DNA from: JACKNG01 sp040220855 | GTDB lineage: Bacteria > Pseudomonadota > Gammaproteobacteria > Ga0077536 | Length of the DNA stretch: 64,000 nt | Assembly (NCBI GenBank): GCA_040220855.1 | Contig: JAVJVZ010000042.1 | Span: 33,593-97,592, forward strand | Reading direction: 5' to 3' | In this document: in pieces, positions 24,007 to 32,757 of the stretch | Numbering within the stretch: position 1 is the stretch's first letter | Layout: the number at the start of each line of letters is the position of its first letter | Notes under the pieces: model-generated | The model's database searches: none | What the model was told of the DNA's origin: nothing | The model's input: the letters and a program-made list of their open reading frames with translations, nothing else | Translations under genes and position numbers: made by a program

Positions 24007-25439
24007 GCACGGCCGGCGGTGCGGCCGGGGCCGCCCCGGCGAGCTGTTTCCTCCCGGCGACGGAGCTCGCCGCGCGTGTCGCGCGCGCGGAGACTTCGCC
24101 GAGCGCGCTGCTCGAGGATTTCCTCGCTCAGATTGCGCGGGTCAACCCGGCGGTGAATGCGATCGTCACGCTCGACGAGACGGGTGCACGCGAGCGCGCC
24201 GCCGCGCTCGATGCCGAGGCGCCGGATCCGGCACGGCGCCCGCTGCGCGGCCTGCCGATCGCCGTCAAGGATCTCGCCCCCGTGCGCGGCATGCGCACCA
24301 CCGTCGGGTCGCCGATCTACGCCAATCACGTGCCCGACTTCGACGAACTGTTCGTCAGCCGCCTGCGCGCAGCGGGCGCCAACATCATCGGCAAGACCAA
24401 CACGCCCGAGTTCGGTGCCGGCTCGCAGACCTTCAACCCGGTGTTCGGGGTGACGCGCAATCCCTACGACACCGCCCTGACCTGCGGCGGCTCGAGCGGC
24501 GGGGCGGCGGTCGCGCTGGCCTGCGGCATGCTGCCGCTCGCCGATGGCAGCGACCTCGGCGGGTCGCTGCGCAATCCGGCCGCGTTCTGCAACGTGGTCG
24601 GGTTCAGGCCCTCGCCGGGCCGGGTGCCGTCATGGCCCAAGCAGTTCTCGAGCGACCCGCTCGCCGTGCACGGCCCGATGGCACGCAGCGTCGCCGACTG
24701 TGCGCTGCTCCTCTCGGTGATGGCGGGGCCGGATGCGCGTGTGCCGATCGCGCTCGACGAACCCGGGGACGTGTTTCGCCGTCCGCTCGGGCGTACGTTC
24801 CGCGGTACGCGCATCGCCTGGAGCCCCGATCTCGGCTACCCGGTGGACCGCCGCGTGCGCACGGTGCTCGAGAGCACGCTGCCGGTGTTCGAGGCGCTCG
24901 GGTGCGAGGTGGTCGAAGCCGCGCCCGATCTCAGCGATGCCGACGAGATCTTCCGCACGCTGCGTGCGTTCATGTTCCTTGCCCGCGGCCGCGCCGATTA
25001 CGAGCGGCACCCTGACCAGATGAAGGACACCCTGCGCTGGAACATCGAGCAGGGGCTTGCGCTCAGTGCCGACGACGTCAGTCGCGCCGAGCTCGCGCGC
25101 AGTGCGCTGCTCGGACGGGTCGCGGCGTTCTTCGAGAGCTACGATTTCCTGCTCTGCCCGGCCACCCAGGTGCCGCCGTTTCCGGTCGAACAGGAGTGGG
25201 TACGGGAAATTGAAGGGGAACGCCTCGCGACCTACCTCGACTGGATGGGCGTATGCTGTGCCATCACGGTGACCGGTCTGCCCGCGATCGCGGTACCGGC
25301 CGGCTTCACCGCCGATGGTTTGCCGGTCGGCGTTCAGCTGGTCGGACGCCGGCATGGCGATTTCGCGGTCCTGCAGCTAGCCCACGCCTTCGAACAGGCC
25401 ACTGGCCACGGTCTGCGGCACCCGCCACTGGCGCTGTGA
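24003..25439 (+). CDS. Amidase signature family hydrolase
   Basis: A 478-residue amidase-signature enzyme with the Ser-cisSer-Lys triad: Lys89 in 'IAVKDLAP', the Ser164/165 pair in GGSSGG, and Ser188 in 'DLGGSLR'. These enzymes hydrolyse carboxamides and are cytosolic; the length is typical. The GTG start overlaps the stop of the Sel1 gene (GTGA), implying translational coupling. The stop (25437-25439) overlaps another GTG that could start the following HhH gene, though a downstream ATG is preferred. The substrate is unknown. Confidence 0.88.
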   Translation: MSTAGGAAGAAPASCFLPATELAARVARAETSPSALLEDFLAQIARVNPAVNAIVTLDETGARERAAALDAEAPDPARRPLRGLPIAVKDLAPVRGMRTTVGSPIYANHVPDFDELFVSRLRAAGANIIGKTNTPEFGAGSQTFNPVFGVTRNPYDTALTCGGSSGGAAVALACGMLPLADGSDLGGSLRNPAAFCNVVGFRPSPGRVPSWPKQFSSDPLAVHGPMARSVADCALLLSVMAGPDARVPIALDEPGDVFRRPLGRTFRGTRIAWSPDLGYPVDRRVRTVLESTLPVFEALGCEVVEAAPDLSDADEIFRTLRAFMFLARGRADYERHPDQMKDTLRWNIEQGLALSADDVSRAELARSALLGRVAAFFESYDFLLCPATQVPPFPVEQEWVREIEGERLATYLDWMGVCCAITVTGLPAIAVPAGFTADGLPVGVQLVGRRHGDFAVLQLAHAFEQATGHGLRHPPLAL

Positions 25440-25477
25440 CGAGTTCACGGTCGACGTACGCGGGAGAGGCGGTGACG

Positions 25478-25738
25478 ATGGCATTCGACGAGACGGAGCG
25501 GGCGCGCCTGCTGGCCCTGCGCGGGGTCGGTCCGACAGTCGTCGCGCGCCTCGAGCAGCTCGGCTTCGGCAGCTTCTGCGCGCTGGCCGGGGCCGACGTC
25601 GAGACCATACTCGCCGGCGGTGCGGCACTGAGCGGCTCGAGCTGCTGGAAAGCGAGCCCGCAGGCGCGCGCGGCAATCGCGGCGGCGGTGGCACTGGCCG
25701 AGCGCGAGACGCGTGGTGAGTGCGATGACGAAGCGTGA
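25478..25738 (+). CDS. Helix-hairpin-helix domain small protein
   Basis: An 86-residue protein whose first half reads 'LLALRGVGPTVVARLEQLGF', a helix-hairpin-helix with the GVG hairpin that contacts nucleic-acid backbone phosphates in this class, followed by 'SCWKASPQARAAI'. It resembles small 'pathogenicity locus/Cdd1-like' HhH proteins; the cellular role is unknown. The ATG at 25478 is chosen over the GTG at 25436 because GGGAGAGG lies just upstream. Its end overlaps the next gene. Confidence 0.68.
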   Translation: MAFDETERARLLALRGVGPTVVARLEQLGFGSFCALAGADVETILAGGAALSGSSCWKASPQARAAIAAAVALAERETRGECDDEA

Positions 25739-25949
25739 CGGCGACGACAAGCTGCCGCCGGCGCTCGGCCGGCTGCTCGCGCTGAACGCGCGCCGGCCGG
25801 CGCCGATGGTACGCGGAGAACCACCGTACTGTTCGTTCTGCGGGCGTGGCCGCAACGAGTACCGTCACATCGTCGGCGGCCCCGAGGTGCGCATCTGCGA
25901 CGACTGTCTCGTCGCGGCCCGCGCGGCACTCGATGGCAGCGAGGACTGA
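25725..25949 (+). CDS. Stand-alone ClpX-type C4 zinc-finger protein
   Basis: A 74-residue protein. Residues about 35-61 hold CxxC and CxxC pairs (CSFC, CDDC) with the spacing and the 'ICDDC' of the zf-C4 domain that opens ClpX, where it binds zinc, dimerises and recruits adaptors. Here no AAA+ domain follows. A GGTGAG lies just before the ATG, which is inside the last codons of the HhH gene. It may be an adaptor-like or competing partner of ClpX, but that is inference; a GTG at 25713 is an alternative start. Confidence 0.72.
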   Translation: MTKRDGDDKLPPALGRLLALNARRPAPMVRGEPPYCSFCGRGRNEYRHIVGGPEVRICDDCLVAARAALDGSED

Positions 25950-25980
25950 GGTCGGCTGACGCGGTCGCGCGCCGCCGTGC

Positions 25981-26367
25981 TCAGCGCTGGCGAGCCGCGA
26001 GCAGGCTCGCAATGAGATCGTCGAACGCGTCGAGGTCGAACGGCTTGGCGATGTAGCCATCGGCGCCGGCGGCGAGACCGCGCGCCCGGTCGGCGTCTGA
26101 AGCGTACCCGGAGACCAGCACCACCGGCAGGGTGGCAGTGGCGGGATCGGCGCGCACGCGCCGGCAGATCTCGATGCCGTCCGGGCCGGGCATGGCAACG
26201 TCGAGCAGCAGCAGATCGGGCGTGACGGCATCGAGCCGTGCGAGACAGGCATCGCCGTCGCAGACCAGGTCGAGCACGTAGCGATCCTCGAACAGTTCGA
26301 CGTAGATGGCGCGGTTGGTCGCCTCGTCGTCGGCGACGAGCAGCCGTGCGCGCTCCCCCTCGGTCAT
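25981..26367 (-). CDS. Single-domain response regulator
   Basis: A 128-residue receiver domain without output domain: acidic pocket Asp13/Asp14, phosphoacceptor Asp56 (in LLLLDVAMPG), Ser86 and Lys108 (AKPF). Such proteins act by protein contact, as phosphorelay intermediates or CheY-like effectors. The ATG at 26367 has a perfectly placed GGAGGAA; the frame continues to 26454 without one. It is divergent from the histidine kinase gene, so the two probably form a pair. Confidence 0.88.
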   Translation of the reverse strand: MTEGERARLLVADDEATNRAIYVELFEDRYVLDLVCDGDACLARLDAVTPDLLLLDVAMPGPDGIEICRRVRADPATATLPVVLVSGYASDADRARGLAAGADGYIAKPFDLDAFDDLIASLLAARQR

Positions 26368-26511
26368 GGTCAAGATTCCTCCACTCGCGCCGACATGATT
26401 GGCATTCGCCTCCGATATTGCAATCCATCGCGTGCCTGCCTGCGCCTCTTCCATTCCGTCGTGTCACGTCGCGTGCGCTGAACGCCGCGGCGCGTCGCGG
26501 CACGTCTGACC

Positions 26512-28071
26512 ATGCACCTGGTAGGTGCCCTGGCCTGCACGGCCGCACGCGCGGAGACCGCGCCGCGCGAAGGGCTGCTCGAACTCGTTGCGGATTTCGT
26601 GTTCGAGACCGACGCCGCCGGCGTGATCTCGCGGATTGACGCCTGTGGCGCGGAGCATGTGCTGGGCCACGAGCCAGGCGCGCTGCTCGGGCGCAGTCTG
26701 CCCGGCCTCGCACGCGCCGCGGAGCATCGTGCCAGCGGCGCGGCGTCACGCGATGCACCACGGGAACCCGCGCTCCGGCGCGTCATCGAGACCTGGTGTG
26801 AGCGCGCCGATGGCAGTCGCTGCTGCCTCGAGATAGCGGCGCTCGGCACGCGCGACGGCGGTCTGCGTGGCATCGCGCGCGACGTCACCGCGCGGCGACT
26901 GCAAGAAGAGGAGCTCAGGCAGTCCGCGCAGAAGCTCGCGATGCACGTGGCGCAGACGCCGTTCGCCGTGATTGGTTTCGATCGCGACTTCCGCATCACC
27001 GAGTGGAACCCCGGCGCCGAGCGCATCTTCGGCTACACGGCGGAAGAGGCGCGCGGCCGCCATCCGACCGAGATCATCCTCGATTGCGACAGCAGTTTGC
27101 CGGTCGACGAAGTGTGGACGGCGTTGCTCGCCGGCGCACGGGACCAGAAGAGTACCAACGAAAACCGCACGAAGTCCGGTGCGACCATCGTCTGTGAATG
27201 GCACAACACGCCGCTCGTCGATGCTTCGGGCGAGGTCATCGGTGTGACCTCACTGTGCCAGGACGTCACGGCGCGGGTCGAGCAGGAGCGCGCGCTGGTC
27301 GCCGCGCGCAGCCGGGCCGAACGTGCCAACGCGATGAAGACCGAATTCCTCGCGCGCCTGTCGCACGAACTGCGCACGCCGCTGCACGGCATCCTGAGCT
27401 TTGCCCAGCTCGGACGGCGCCGCGTAGGCATCGCATCGATGGCACGCATCACCGGCTACTTCGAGCAGATCCTCGCCAGCGGCCGCCGTCTCGAGGTACT
27501 GCTCGCCGATCTGCTCGACGTCGCCAAGCTCGAGGTTGGCCGCCTGACCCTGTGCTTCGCACCGCACGATTTCCGTGCCATCGTCGAGGCCTGTCTCGCC
27601 GAGCAGCGCCCTGCGCTCGATGCGCAGCGCCTGCGCGTGCGGTCGGCATGGCCCGGGCAGCCGCTGCCCCTGGTGACCTGCGACCGCGTGCGTCTCGGCC
27701 AGGTCGTGATCAACCTGCTCGGCAATGCCTTGCGTTACACGCCGGAGGGCGGGCGCATCGACATTCGCGTGACGCCCTGCGAACTCGACGCCGTCGCGGA
27801 CGCGTCGCGGCCGGGACTGCGCTTCGAGCTCAGCGATAGCGGTTGTGGACTGGCCGAGGACGAGCTCGAGCACATCTTCGGCAGCTTCGCGCGTGGGCGC
27901 GACTCCGTCGACGTGCCCGGCGGCAGTGGACTCGGGCTCGCCATCGCGCGCGAGCTGATCAGTCTCCACGGCGGGACCATCGATGCGCGCAACAATGCGC
28001 AGGGTGGGGCGACGTTCGGGTTCGTGATTCCGTTCGATCCACCACGCGAAAGCGACGCGCCCGACTGCTGA
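26512..28071 (+). CDS. PAS-PAS sensor histidine kinase
   Basis: A 519-residue soluble kinase: PAS domain about 20-125, second PAS about 140-255 ('ITEWNPGAERIFGYTAEEARG'; typical PAS core), HisKA about 275-340 with His285 in SHELRTP, and HATPase_c about 380-505 with N-box ('NLLGNALRYTP'), G1 (DSGCGL) and G2 (GGSGLGLAI). No membrane segment, so it senses a cytosolic signal such as redox or ligand through PAS. The likely partner is the divergent receiver gene 145 bp away. No strong ribosome-binding site precedes the ATG. Confidence 0.88.
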   Translation: MHLVGALACTAARAETAPREGLLELVADFVFETDAAGVISRIDACGAEHVLGHEPGALLGRSLPGLARAAEHRASGAASRDAPREPALRRVIETWCERADGSRCCLEIAALGTRDGGLRGIARDVTARRLQEEELRQSAQKLAMHVAQTPFAVIGFDRDFRITEWNPGAERIFGYTAEEARGRHPTEIILDCDSSLPVDEVWTALLAGARDQKSTNENRTKSGATIVCEWHNTPLVDASGEVIGVTSLCQDVTARVEQERALVAARSRAERANAMKTEFLARLSHELRTPLHGILSFAQLGRRRVGIASMARITGYFEQILASGRRLEVLLADLLDVAKLEVGRLTLCFAPHDFRAIVEACLAEQRPALDAQRLRVRSAWPGQPLPLVTCDRVRLGQVVINLLGNALRYTPEGGRIDIRVTPCELDAVADASRPGLRFELSDSGCGLAEDELEHIFGSFARGRDSVDVPGGSGLGLAIARELISLHGGTIDARNNAQGGATFGFVIPFDPPRESDAPDC

Positions 28072-28102
28072 TCGCGCCCAGGCCGCGTGAACGGGCGGGC
28101 TC

Positions 28103-29269
28103 TCAGTCCATCGCCATCAGCGGGAAATCAACCGGCAGGCCGAGATGGGCCTGTGCGACGCTCGCGTAGCGCGCCTCCGCGCCGAAGGCGTGGCGCGCAA
28201 TGACCTCGCTGTCGCGCAAGGCCCGCTCGAGCGGGTTGCCGCGACGGATACTGGCAGTGCCGAGCGCGCGCGCGAGCCTGGCACAGGCCGCAGCGCAGGT
28301 CTGCAGCACGTGCGTGGTGGCGAGAAAGAAGGCCGCCTTGTCCGTCAGCGCAAACGGCGCGCCGGACTCGGCACGCGCCCATGCCGTCGCCAGCACCGAT
28401 TCGAGGTAGGCGCGACCGGCGGCAGCGGTGGCGCGGGCCTGCCCCAGCGCGAGCTGGGTCAGTGGTCGCGTCGCGCTCGCGCCGTCCGCGGCGAACGGGC
28501 GGTGCGTGGCGGCAAGTTCCTCGGCAGCGGCAAGCGCAGTCTCGAGCACGCCGAGCGCGACGGGCGGGAAGGTCGCCGTGATGAGCGCTTCGGGCAGCCG
28601 GTAGAGGGGGCCCTCGAAACAGCCGTTGGCGGTGCGCGGGGCCCCGAGATCGATCGCGCGGTGCGCGGGCACGAACACGTCGCTCGCACTCACCGTGTTG
28701 CTCGCCGTGCCGCGCATGCCGAGGGTGTCCCAGTCGTCCTTGACGTCGAGTGCGGCGGCGGGATGGAACATCAGCAGGAAGCGTTCGCCGTCGAGCGCGG
28801 TATGCCCGATCCAGTCGGCCACGCGGCAGTTGCTCATGAACGGTACCGCGCCGCTGACCTGCCAGCCGCCGTCGACGGCACGTGCCTCGAGCGGGCGGTT
28901 GAAGCTCTCGCACAGTACCGGCTCCTTGCCGTCGGCGAAGATCTCGTCGAGCAGCGCGCGCGAGGCGAGACGCAGGTCGAAACTCGTCACCGCGACGCTC
29001 ATCAGCAGCCAGGCACAGGCGCTGTCGATGCGCGCCACGGTTTCTGCGATGCGTGCGAAGGCGAGCGGGTCGACCTCGAGACCGCCGAGCGCGCGTGGGC
29101 GCCACAGGCCGAACAGCCCGGCGTCGCGCAGCAACGCAACGGCCTGCGCTGACAGCACGCCGTGCTGCTCGGCAGCGGCGGCGGCCCGCGCCAGCGGTGG
29201 CGCCAGGGCGGCGAGGTCGGGCAACTCGTTGTGCCTGGCCGCGCGCGAAGCATCGAGGGAGAGGTTCAT
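28103..29269 (-). CDS. Acyl-CoA dehydrogenase-fold flavoprotein, monooxygenase-like
   Basis: A 388-residue protein with the three-part acyl-CoA dehydrogenase fold (helical N-domain, beta middle, helical C-domain). The middle domain shows 'WDTLGMRGTASNTVSASDVFVP', the usual FAD-proximal motif, but the classical catalytic Glu context of dehydrogenases is not seen; the pattern resembles group D flavin monooxygenases of the HsaA/HpaB type or Acyl-CoA_dh_2 proteins. GGGAGGA precedes the ATG. It is divergent from the HxlR regulator, which may control it through the palindrome at 29337. Confidence 0.78.
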   Translation of the reverse strand: MNLSLDASRAARHNELPDLAALAPPLARAAAAAEQHGVLSAQAVALLRDAGLFGLWRPRALGGLEVDPLAFARIAETVARIDSACAWLLMSVAVTSFDLRLASRALLDEIFADGKEPVLCESFNRPLEARAVDGGWQVSGAVPFMSNCRVADWIGHTALDGERFLLMFHPAAALDVKDDWDTLGMRGTASNTVSASDVFVPAHRAIDLGAPRTANGCFEGPLYRLPEALITATFPPVALGVLETALAAAEELAATHRPFAADGASATRPLTQLALGQARATAAAGRAYLESVLATAWARAESGAPFALTDKAAFFLATTHVLQTCAAACARLARALGTASIRRGNPLERALRDSEVIARHAFGAEARYASVAQAHLGLPVDFPLMAMD

Positions 29270-29336
29270 GGCAGTCCTCCCGGCACTTGTCGCCTGATGG
29301 ATTTCGTGACAGCGTGCCGCGCGTGGCCGGTGCTGA

Positions 29337-29357
29337 CTACTACAGTTTCTGGAGTAG
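29337..29357. promoter_or_regulatory. Palindromic operator candidate for the HxlR regulator
   Basis: Arms CTACTACAG (29337-29345) and CTGGAGTAG (29349-29357), 8 of 9 positions complementary, spacer TTT. It lies 33 bp before the regulator start and 68 bp before the divergent flavoprotein start, where a dimeric winged-helix repressor would sit. HxlR/DUF24 regulators typically bind short TAC/GTA dyads. Confidence 0.5.
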
Positions 29358-29389
29358 CCGCGCGGCGGCGCGGCAAGGAGGATCACGTC

Positions 29390-30130
29390 ATGGGCAATGG
29401 ATACGGCCAATACTGTCCGCTGGCACTCGCCGCGGAGATCTTCAGCGAGCGCTGGACGCTGCTCGTGTTGAGCCGCCTGCTCGACGGCTGCACGCGTTTC
29501 AACGAGATTCATCGCGGCGTGCCGCGCATCTCGGCGAGCCTGCTGTCGCAGCGTCTCAAGGCGCTCGAGCAGGCCGCCATCGTCGAGCGTCGCCCGCTGC
29601 CGGGCAGCCGCGCCTGCGAGTACCTGCTGACCCCTGCGGGTCGCGAGCTCGAGCCGGTCCTCGAGAGCCTCGCCGTATGGGGGCAACGCTGGGCGCGCGA
29701 CATGGCGCTCGACGATCTGGATGTGCGCTTTCTCGCCTGGAGCATGCACACGCGCGTCGATCCGCGGGCAATGCCGGCCGGTCGCACGGTGGTCGAGCTG
29801 CGCTTCAGTGGTGGCCCGGACGGCGGCTGCGTGTTCTGGCTCGTCAACGAGACCGATCGCGTCGAGATGTGCCTGCAGGATCCAGGTTTCGAGGTCGATC
29901 TCGTGGTCAGCGCGGAACTCGTGCGCTTCGTCGAGACGTGGCGCGGCTTCCGCCCGCTCGCCGACGAGATCGCGCGCGGGCGCATCCGCCTCGCCGGGCC
30001 GGCGGCGCTCAAGCAGGCTTTCCCGCGCTGGCTGTTGCTCAGCAGTCTCGCCCGCGTCGAGCGCCAGCGGCAGGGACGCGAGCTCGCCACCTGTCGCCGC
30101 AGTCGGCACGGTGCGCGGGCGACGCGCTAG
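29390..30130 (+). CDS. HxlR family transcriptional regulator with extra C-terminal domain
   Basis: A 246-residue protein. Residues about 1-100 form an HxlR winged helix ('YCPLALAAEIFSERWTLLVL', 'GVPRISASLLSQRLKALE'), the MarR-like fold using a single Cys (Cys9) near the N-terminus as in redox- or aldehyde-responsive members. The remaining ~140 residues are an added domain, about as long as in HxlR-plus-SCP2-like regulators, possibly a ligand-binding domain. AAGGAGGA lies 7 nt before the ATG. It likely regulates itself and the divergent flavoprotein. Its TAG stop codon falls within the left end of the MITE-like repeat at 30127-30274, so the final codons may derive from that insertion. Confidence 0.85.
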   Translation: MGNGYGQYCPLALAAEIFSERWTLLVLSRLLDGCTRFNEIHRGVPRISASLLSQRLKALEQAAIVERRPLPGSRACEYLLTPAGRELEPVLESLAVWGQRWARDMALDDLDVRFLAWSMHTRVDPRAMPAGRTVVELRFSGGPDGGCVFWLVNETDRVEMCLQDPGFEVDLVVSAELVRFVETWRGFRPLADEIARGRIRLAGPAALKQAFPRWLLLSSLARVERQRQGRELATCRRSRHGARATR

Positions 30131-30274
30131 CAGGCCGGTGAGAAACTACTGCGGGCACGATTTGCGGCGTTGCGCACTCGCCTGCGGTCCTCATTGCTCC
30201 ACATAAACGCCGGTCCTCGATTCGCACGCGCCTTGCAGCCCGCACGCCTCGCGACGTTTTCACCAGCCTGCCAG
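30127..30274. repeat. MITE-like intergenic repeat with imperfect terminal inverted repeats
   Basis: About 148 bp bounded by imperfect inverted ends of 19-20 bp: left begins CTAGCAGGCCGGTGAGAAAC, and the complement of the right end begins CTGGCAGGCTGGTGAAAAC. The interior is rich in short inverted repeats and holds no gene. The end sequence resembles a proteobacterial intergenic repeat I recall, with 'CTAGCAGGC...TGAAAAAC' termini, but that is memory. No target-site duplication is obvious. It fills the gap between the convergent HxlR and formamidase genes. Confidence 0.55.
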
Positions 30275-30300
30275 CGCCACCCGCGGCGCACGGTGGGCGG

Positions 30301-31290
30301 TCAGAAGGCCGGAAACAGGCGGTCCTTGGGATACTCCGCGCCGGCCACGTGACGCGCCGTCATCGCGCGCACCATCTGGTAGACACGGATGCGGAACGCC
30401 GGATCGGCGGAGAAGCGCAGGTAGCTGTCCTTGCCGCTGATGCCGTAGTCCTCCTTCAGCCAGTCCATCATGTTGTCGCAGGCGTCGTAGACGGCGTGTT
30501 CGAGCGGCAGGTTGATGCCAACGGCAACGATGGAGTCCGGCTTGTCGATGCGCACACAGAGCAGGCGCTTGTTCTTCACCACGTCGCAGGTGAGCTGCAC
30601 GGTGGCGCGGGTCTCGTCGGCGAGCGCGGTGAACTCGGTATCGCCCTGGCCGCCGTGCACGTCACCGACGTAGAGCAGGGCGCCGTCGTGGTAGCTGTTC
30701 AGGTAGACCGTGTGCCCGGCGCGGATGTCACGGCAGTCGATGTTGCCGCCGAAGGCGCCCTGGCCGAGCAGCGAGGTGTGCACCTCGCGCTCGGCGCAGG
30801 TGGCGAGCGTGCCGATGAAGGGCTGCAGGTCCCAGGTCAGCTTGTCCGAGTAGCGACCCTTGCCGTCGCGTGTGGTGCCGGACGGTCCCGGCAGGTGTTC
30901 GATGACCTGGACGTGCGCCTCGGCGCAGTCGGCCCACTTGCGCGAGTCGGCGAGCGGGCCGACGCCGGGAATGATGCCGGTGAAGCCGTATCGCCAGGGC
31001 TCGACGAAATCGATGTGCACGGCGAGCACGTCGCCGGCGCTGACGCCCTTGACGTAGATCGGACCGACCACCGGGTTGAAGAACGGTGGCGAGCCTTTCA
31101 GCAGTTCGTCCATGTGCGGGTCGCCGACCATGCGATGCACGGTGGGCGTGTCGCTGTCGTCGGCGATGAGGCCGGTCAGGGCATCGTCGGTCTCGACCTG
31201 GAAGGCTTCGCCGAGCGCGACCTCGAGTACCGGCTCGTCGTGGTAATCGAAAGCGTAGCGGGTCACCTGCCCGCGGGTGATCTTCTGCAT
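30301..31290 (-). CDS. Acetamidase/formamidase family protein
   Basis: A 329-residue protein of the FmdA/AmdA family. The pattern 'GPIYVKGVSAGDVLAVHI', 'GAFGGNIDCRDIRAGHTVYL' and 'LYVGDVHGGQGDTEF' is typical. It hydrolyses short-chain amides such as formamide or acetamide to ammonium and acid in the cytosol. GGGGAGA lies just before the ATG. No amide transporter is near; the P450 gene is upstream on the same strand after a 108-bp gap, so they may be co-transcribed or not. Confidence 0.87.
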   Translation of the reverse strand: MQKITRGQVTRYAFDYHDEPVLEVALGEAFQVETDDALTGLIADDSDTPTVHRMVGDPHMDELLKGSPPFFNPVVGPIYVKGVSAGDVLAVHIDFVEPWRYGFTGIIPGVGPLADSRKWADCAEAHVQVIEHLPGPSGTTRDGKGRYSDKLTWDLQPFIGTLATCAEREVHTSLLGQGAFGGNIDCRDIRAGHTVYLNSYHDGALLYVGDVHGGQGDTEFTALADETRATVQLTCDVVKNKRLLCVRIDKPDSIVAVGINLPLEHAVYDACDNMMDWLKEDYGISGKDSYLRFSADPAFRIRVYQMVRAMTARHVAGAEYPKDRLFPAF

Positions 31291-31398
31291 CGTCGTTCTC
31301 CCCGTTACAGCGCGCCGTGCGGCGCAGCGTCCGATGGTAATGCGCGCGCCGCGTGCTGGCGACGACGACGCGCGGGCGGCGACAACGCGGCGCCGGTG

Positions 31399-32757
31399 TC
31401 AGCGTGGTGCGATCGTCACCGGCAGACCGTAGCGTGGTTTGAAGGTCACCACCGGCACCGGCTCCACCGGGTGCCCGGGCAGTGGCCGCACGCGGAACTG
31501 CTGCAGCAGCTGCGCCAGCACGAGCTGAATTTCGAGCATCGCCATGCCGGCGCCGATGCACGCGCGCGGACCGGCGGCGAACGGCAGGTAGGCATAGGAA
31601 TGGCGCGACTGTGCGCGATTGGGCGCAAAGCGCTCGGGATCGAAGCGCTCCGGATCGGGCCAGTAGTCGGGGTGGCGATGCAGGTTGTACATCGTGATCG
31701 AGAGATAGGCGCCGGCCGGGATGCGGTAGCCGCCGAAAGCGACCTCCTCGGTGGCGCGCCGCGCGATGCCCCATACCGGCGGGTAGAGACGCATGGATTC
31801 CTGCACCACCTGCTTGAGGTAGGGGAGCTGCGCCAGATCGGCGCTCGTCGCGGCGCGCCCGCCGAGCACGCTCCCGAGCTCGTCGACGAGGCGTTGCTCT
31901 ATGTCGGGGTGCTGCGCGAGTTGCCAGAAGGTCCACACCAGCGCAGTGGCCGAAGTCTCGTGGCCGGCCAGCATGAGGGTGATGATCTCGTCGCGCATCT
32001 GCGCTTCGTCCATCCCCTCGCCGGTTTCCTCGTCGCGCGCGGCAAGCAGGCGGTGCACGATGTCGCCCGGGGTGCCGCCACCTTCGCGGTGCAACGCGAC
32101 CAGGCCATCGACGACGTCGCCGAGGCGGCCGAGGATGCGTGCGTGGCGGCGGTTGCCCGGCGTCGGCAGCCACGGGAACAGGGTGAGCAGCGCCGACAGT
32201 TTCCACGGGTTCTGGTTGAGCACCTCGAGGATGCCGACCATCTCGTCGGCGGCCTCGTCGATGTCGGCCCCGAACAAGGTGCGGCTGACCACTTTGAAGG
32301 TCACGCGACTCATGTCGCGTTCGAGCCAGACGGTCTCGTCGGCGCTGCGCGTGCGCCAGTCGGCGGCGAGCTCGGCGGTCATGTCGTTGATGACACCGTC
32401 GAAGGTATCGATGTGGCGATTGGCGAAGACCGGCTGCATGAGGCGGCGCTGGCGCGCCCAGTCGGGACCGTCGTTGGTCACCAGGCCGCGCCCGAGCGTG
32501 CGCGAGATGACGCGGTAGTCGATGGTGTTTTTGGTGTATTGCGGCCAGGCGCGCGTCAGTACCTGGCGCACGTGGTCGGGATGGTTGATGCAGTAGACCG
32601 GGAAGAAGCCACGGAAGCGGGCGATGTCGCCGTACTCGCGGAGGATGCCGTTAATGTACTCCGGCGGGCTTGCGCGAAAGGCCTCGTAGAAGCGGTACCA
32701 CGGCGGGCCCGGAGGCAGCGGCAGCTTGGCAGGCGAGGTGGTGTTGCTGGCGTCCAT
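31399..32757 (-). CDS. Cytochrome P450
   Basis: A 452-residue soluble P450: N-terminal 'PLPPGPPWY' proline-rich hinge without membrane anchor, I-helix oxygen-binding AGHETSA, K-helix ExxR (ESMRL), and heme-binding loop FAAGPRACIG with axial Cys400. The PPGPP hinge and helix pattern are of the class-I-like bacterial/eukaryotic CYP4-related group seen in fatty-acid or alkane hydroxylases. It needs ferredoxin or CPR partners, none of which are adjacent. Ribosome-binding site GGGGGA lies about 9 nt upstream. The cluster context (LLM enzymes, aminotransferase) suggests xenobiotic or terpenoid oxidation, as inference. Confidence 0.9.
   Translation of the reverse strand: MDASNTTSPAKLPLPPGPPWYRFYEAFRASPPEYINGILREYGDIARFRGFFPVYCINHPDHVRQVLTRAWPQYTKNTIDYRVISRTLGRGLVTNDGPDWARQRRLMQPVFANRHIDTFDGVINDMTAELAADWRTRSADETVWLERDMSRVTFKVVSRTLFGADIDEAADEMVGILEVLNQNPWKLSALLTLFPWLPTPGNRRHARILGRLGDVVDGLVALHREGGGTPGDIVHRLLAARDEETGEGMDEAQMRDEIITLMLAGHETSATALVWTFWQLAQHPDIEQRLVDELGSVLGGRAATSADLAQLPYLKQVVQESMRLYPPVWGIARRATEEVAFGGYRIPAGAYLSITMYNLHRHPDYWPDPERFDPERFAPNRAQSRHSYAYLPFAAGPRACIGAGMAMLEIQLVLAQLLQQFRVRPLPGHPVEPVPVVTFKPRYGLPVTIAPR

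Noticed and set aside
30222..30237. Near sigma-54 promoter (TCGCACG-N4-TTGCA)
   Set aside because: The invariant -24 GG is broken and the site lies within the MITE-like repeat.
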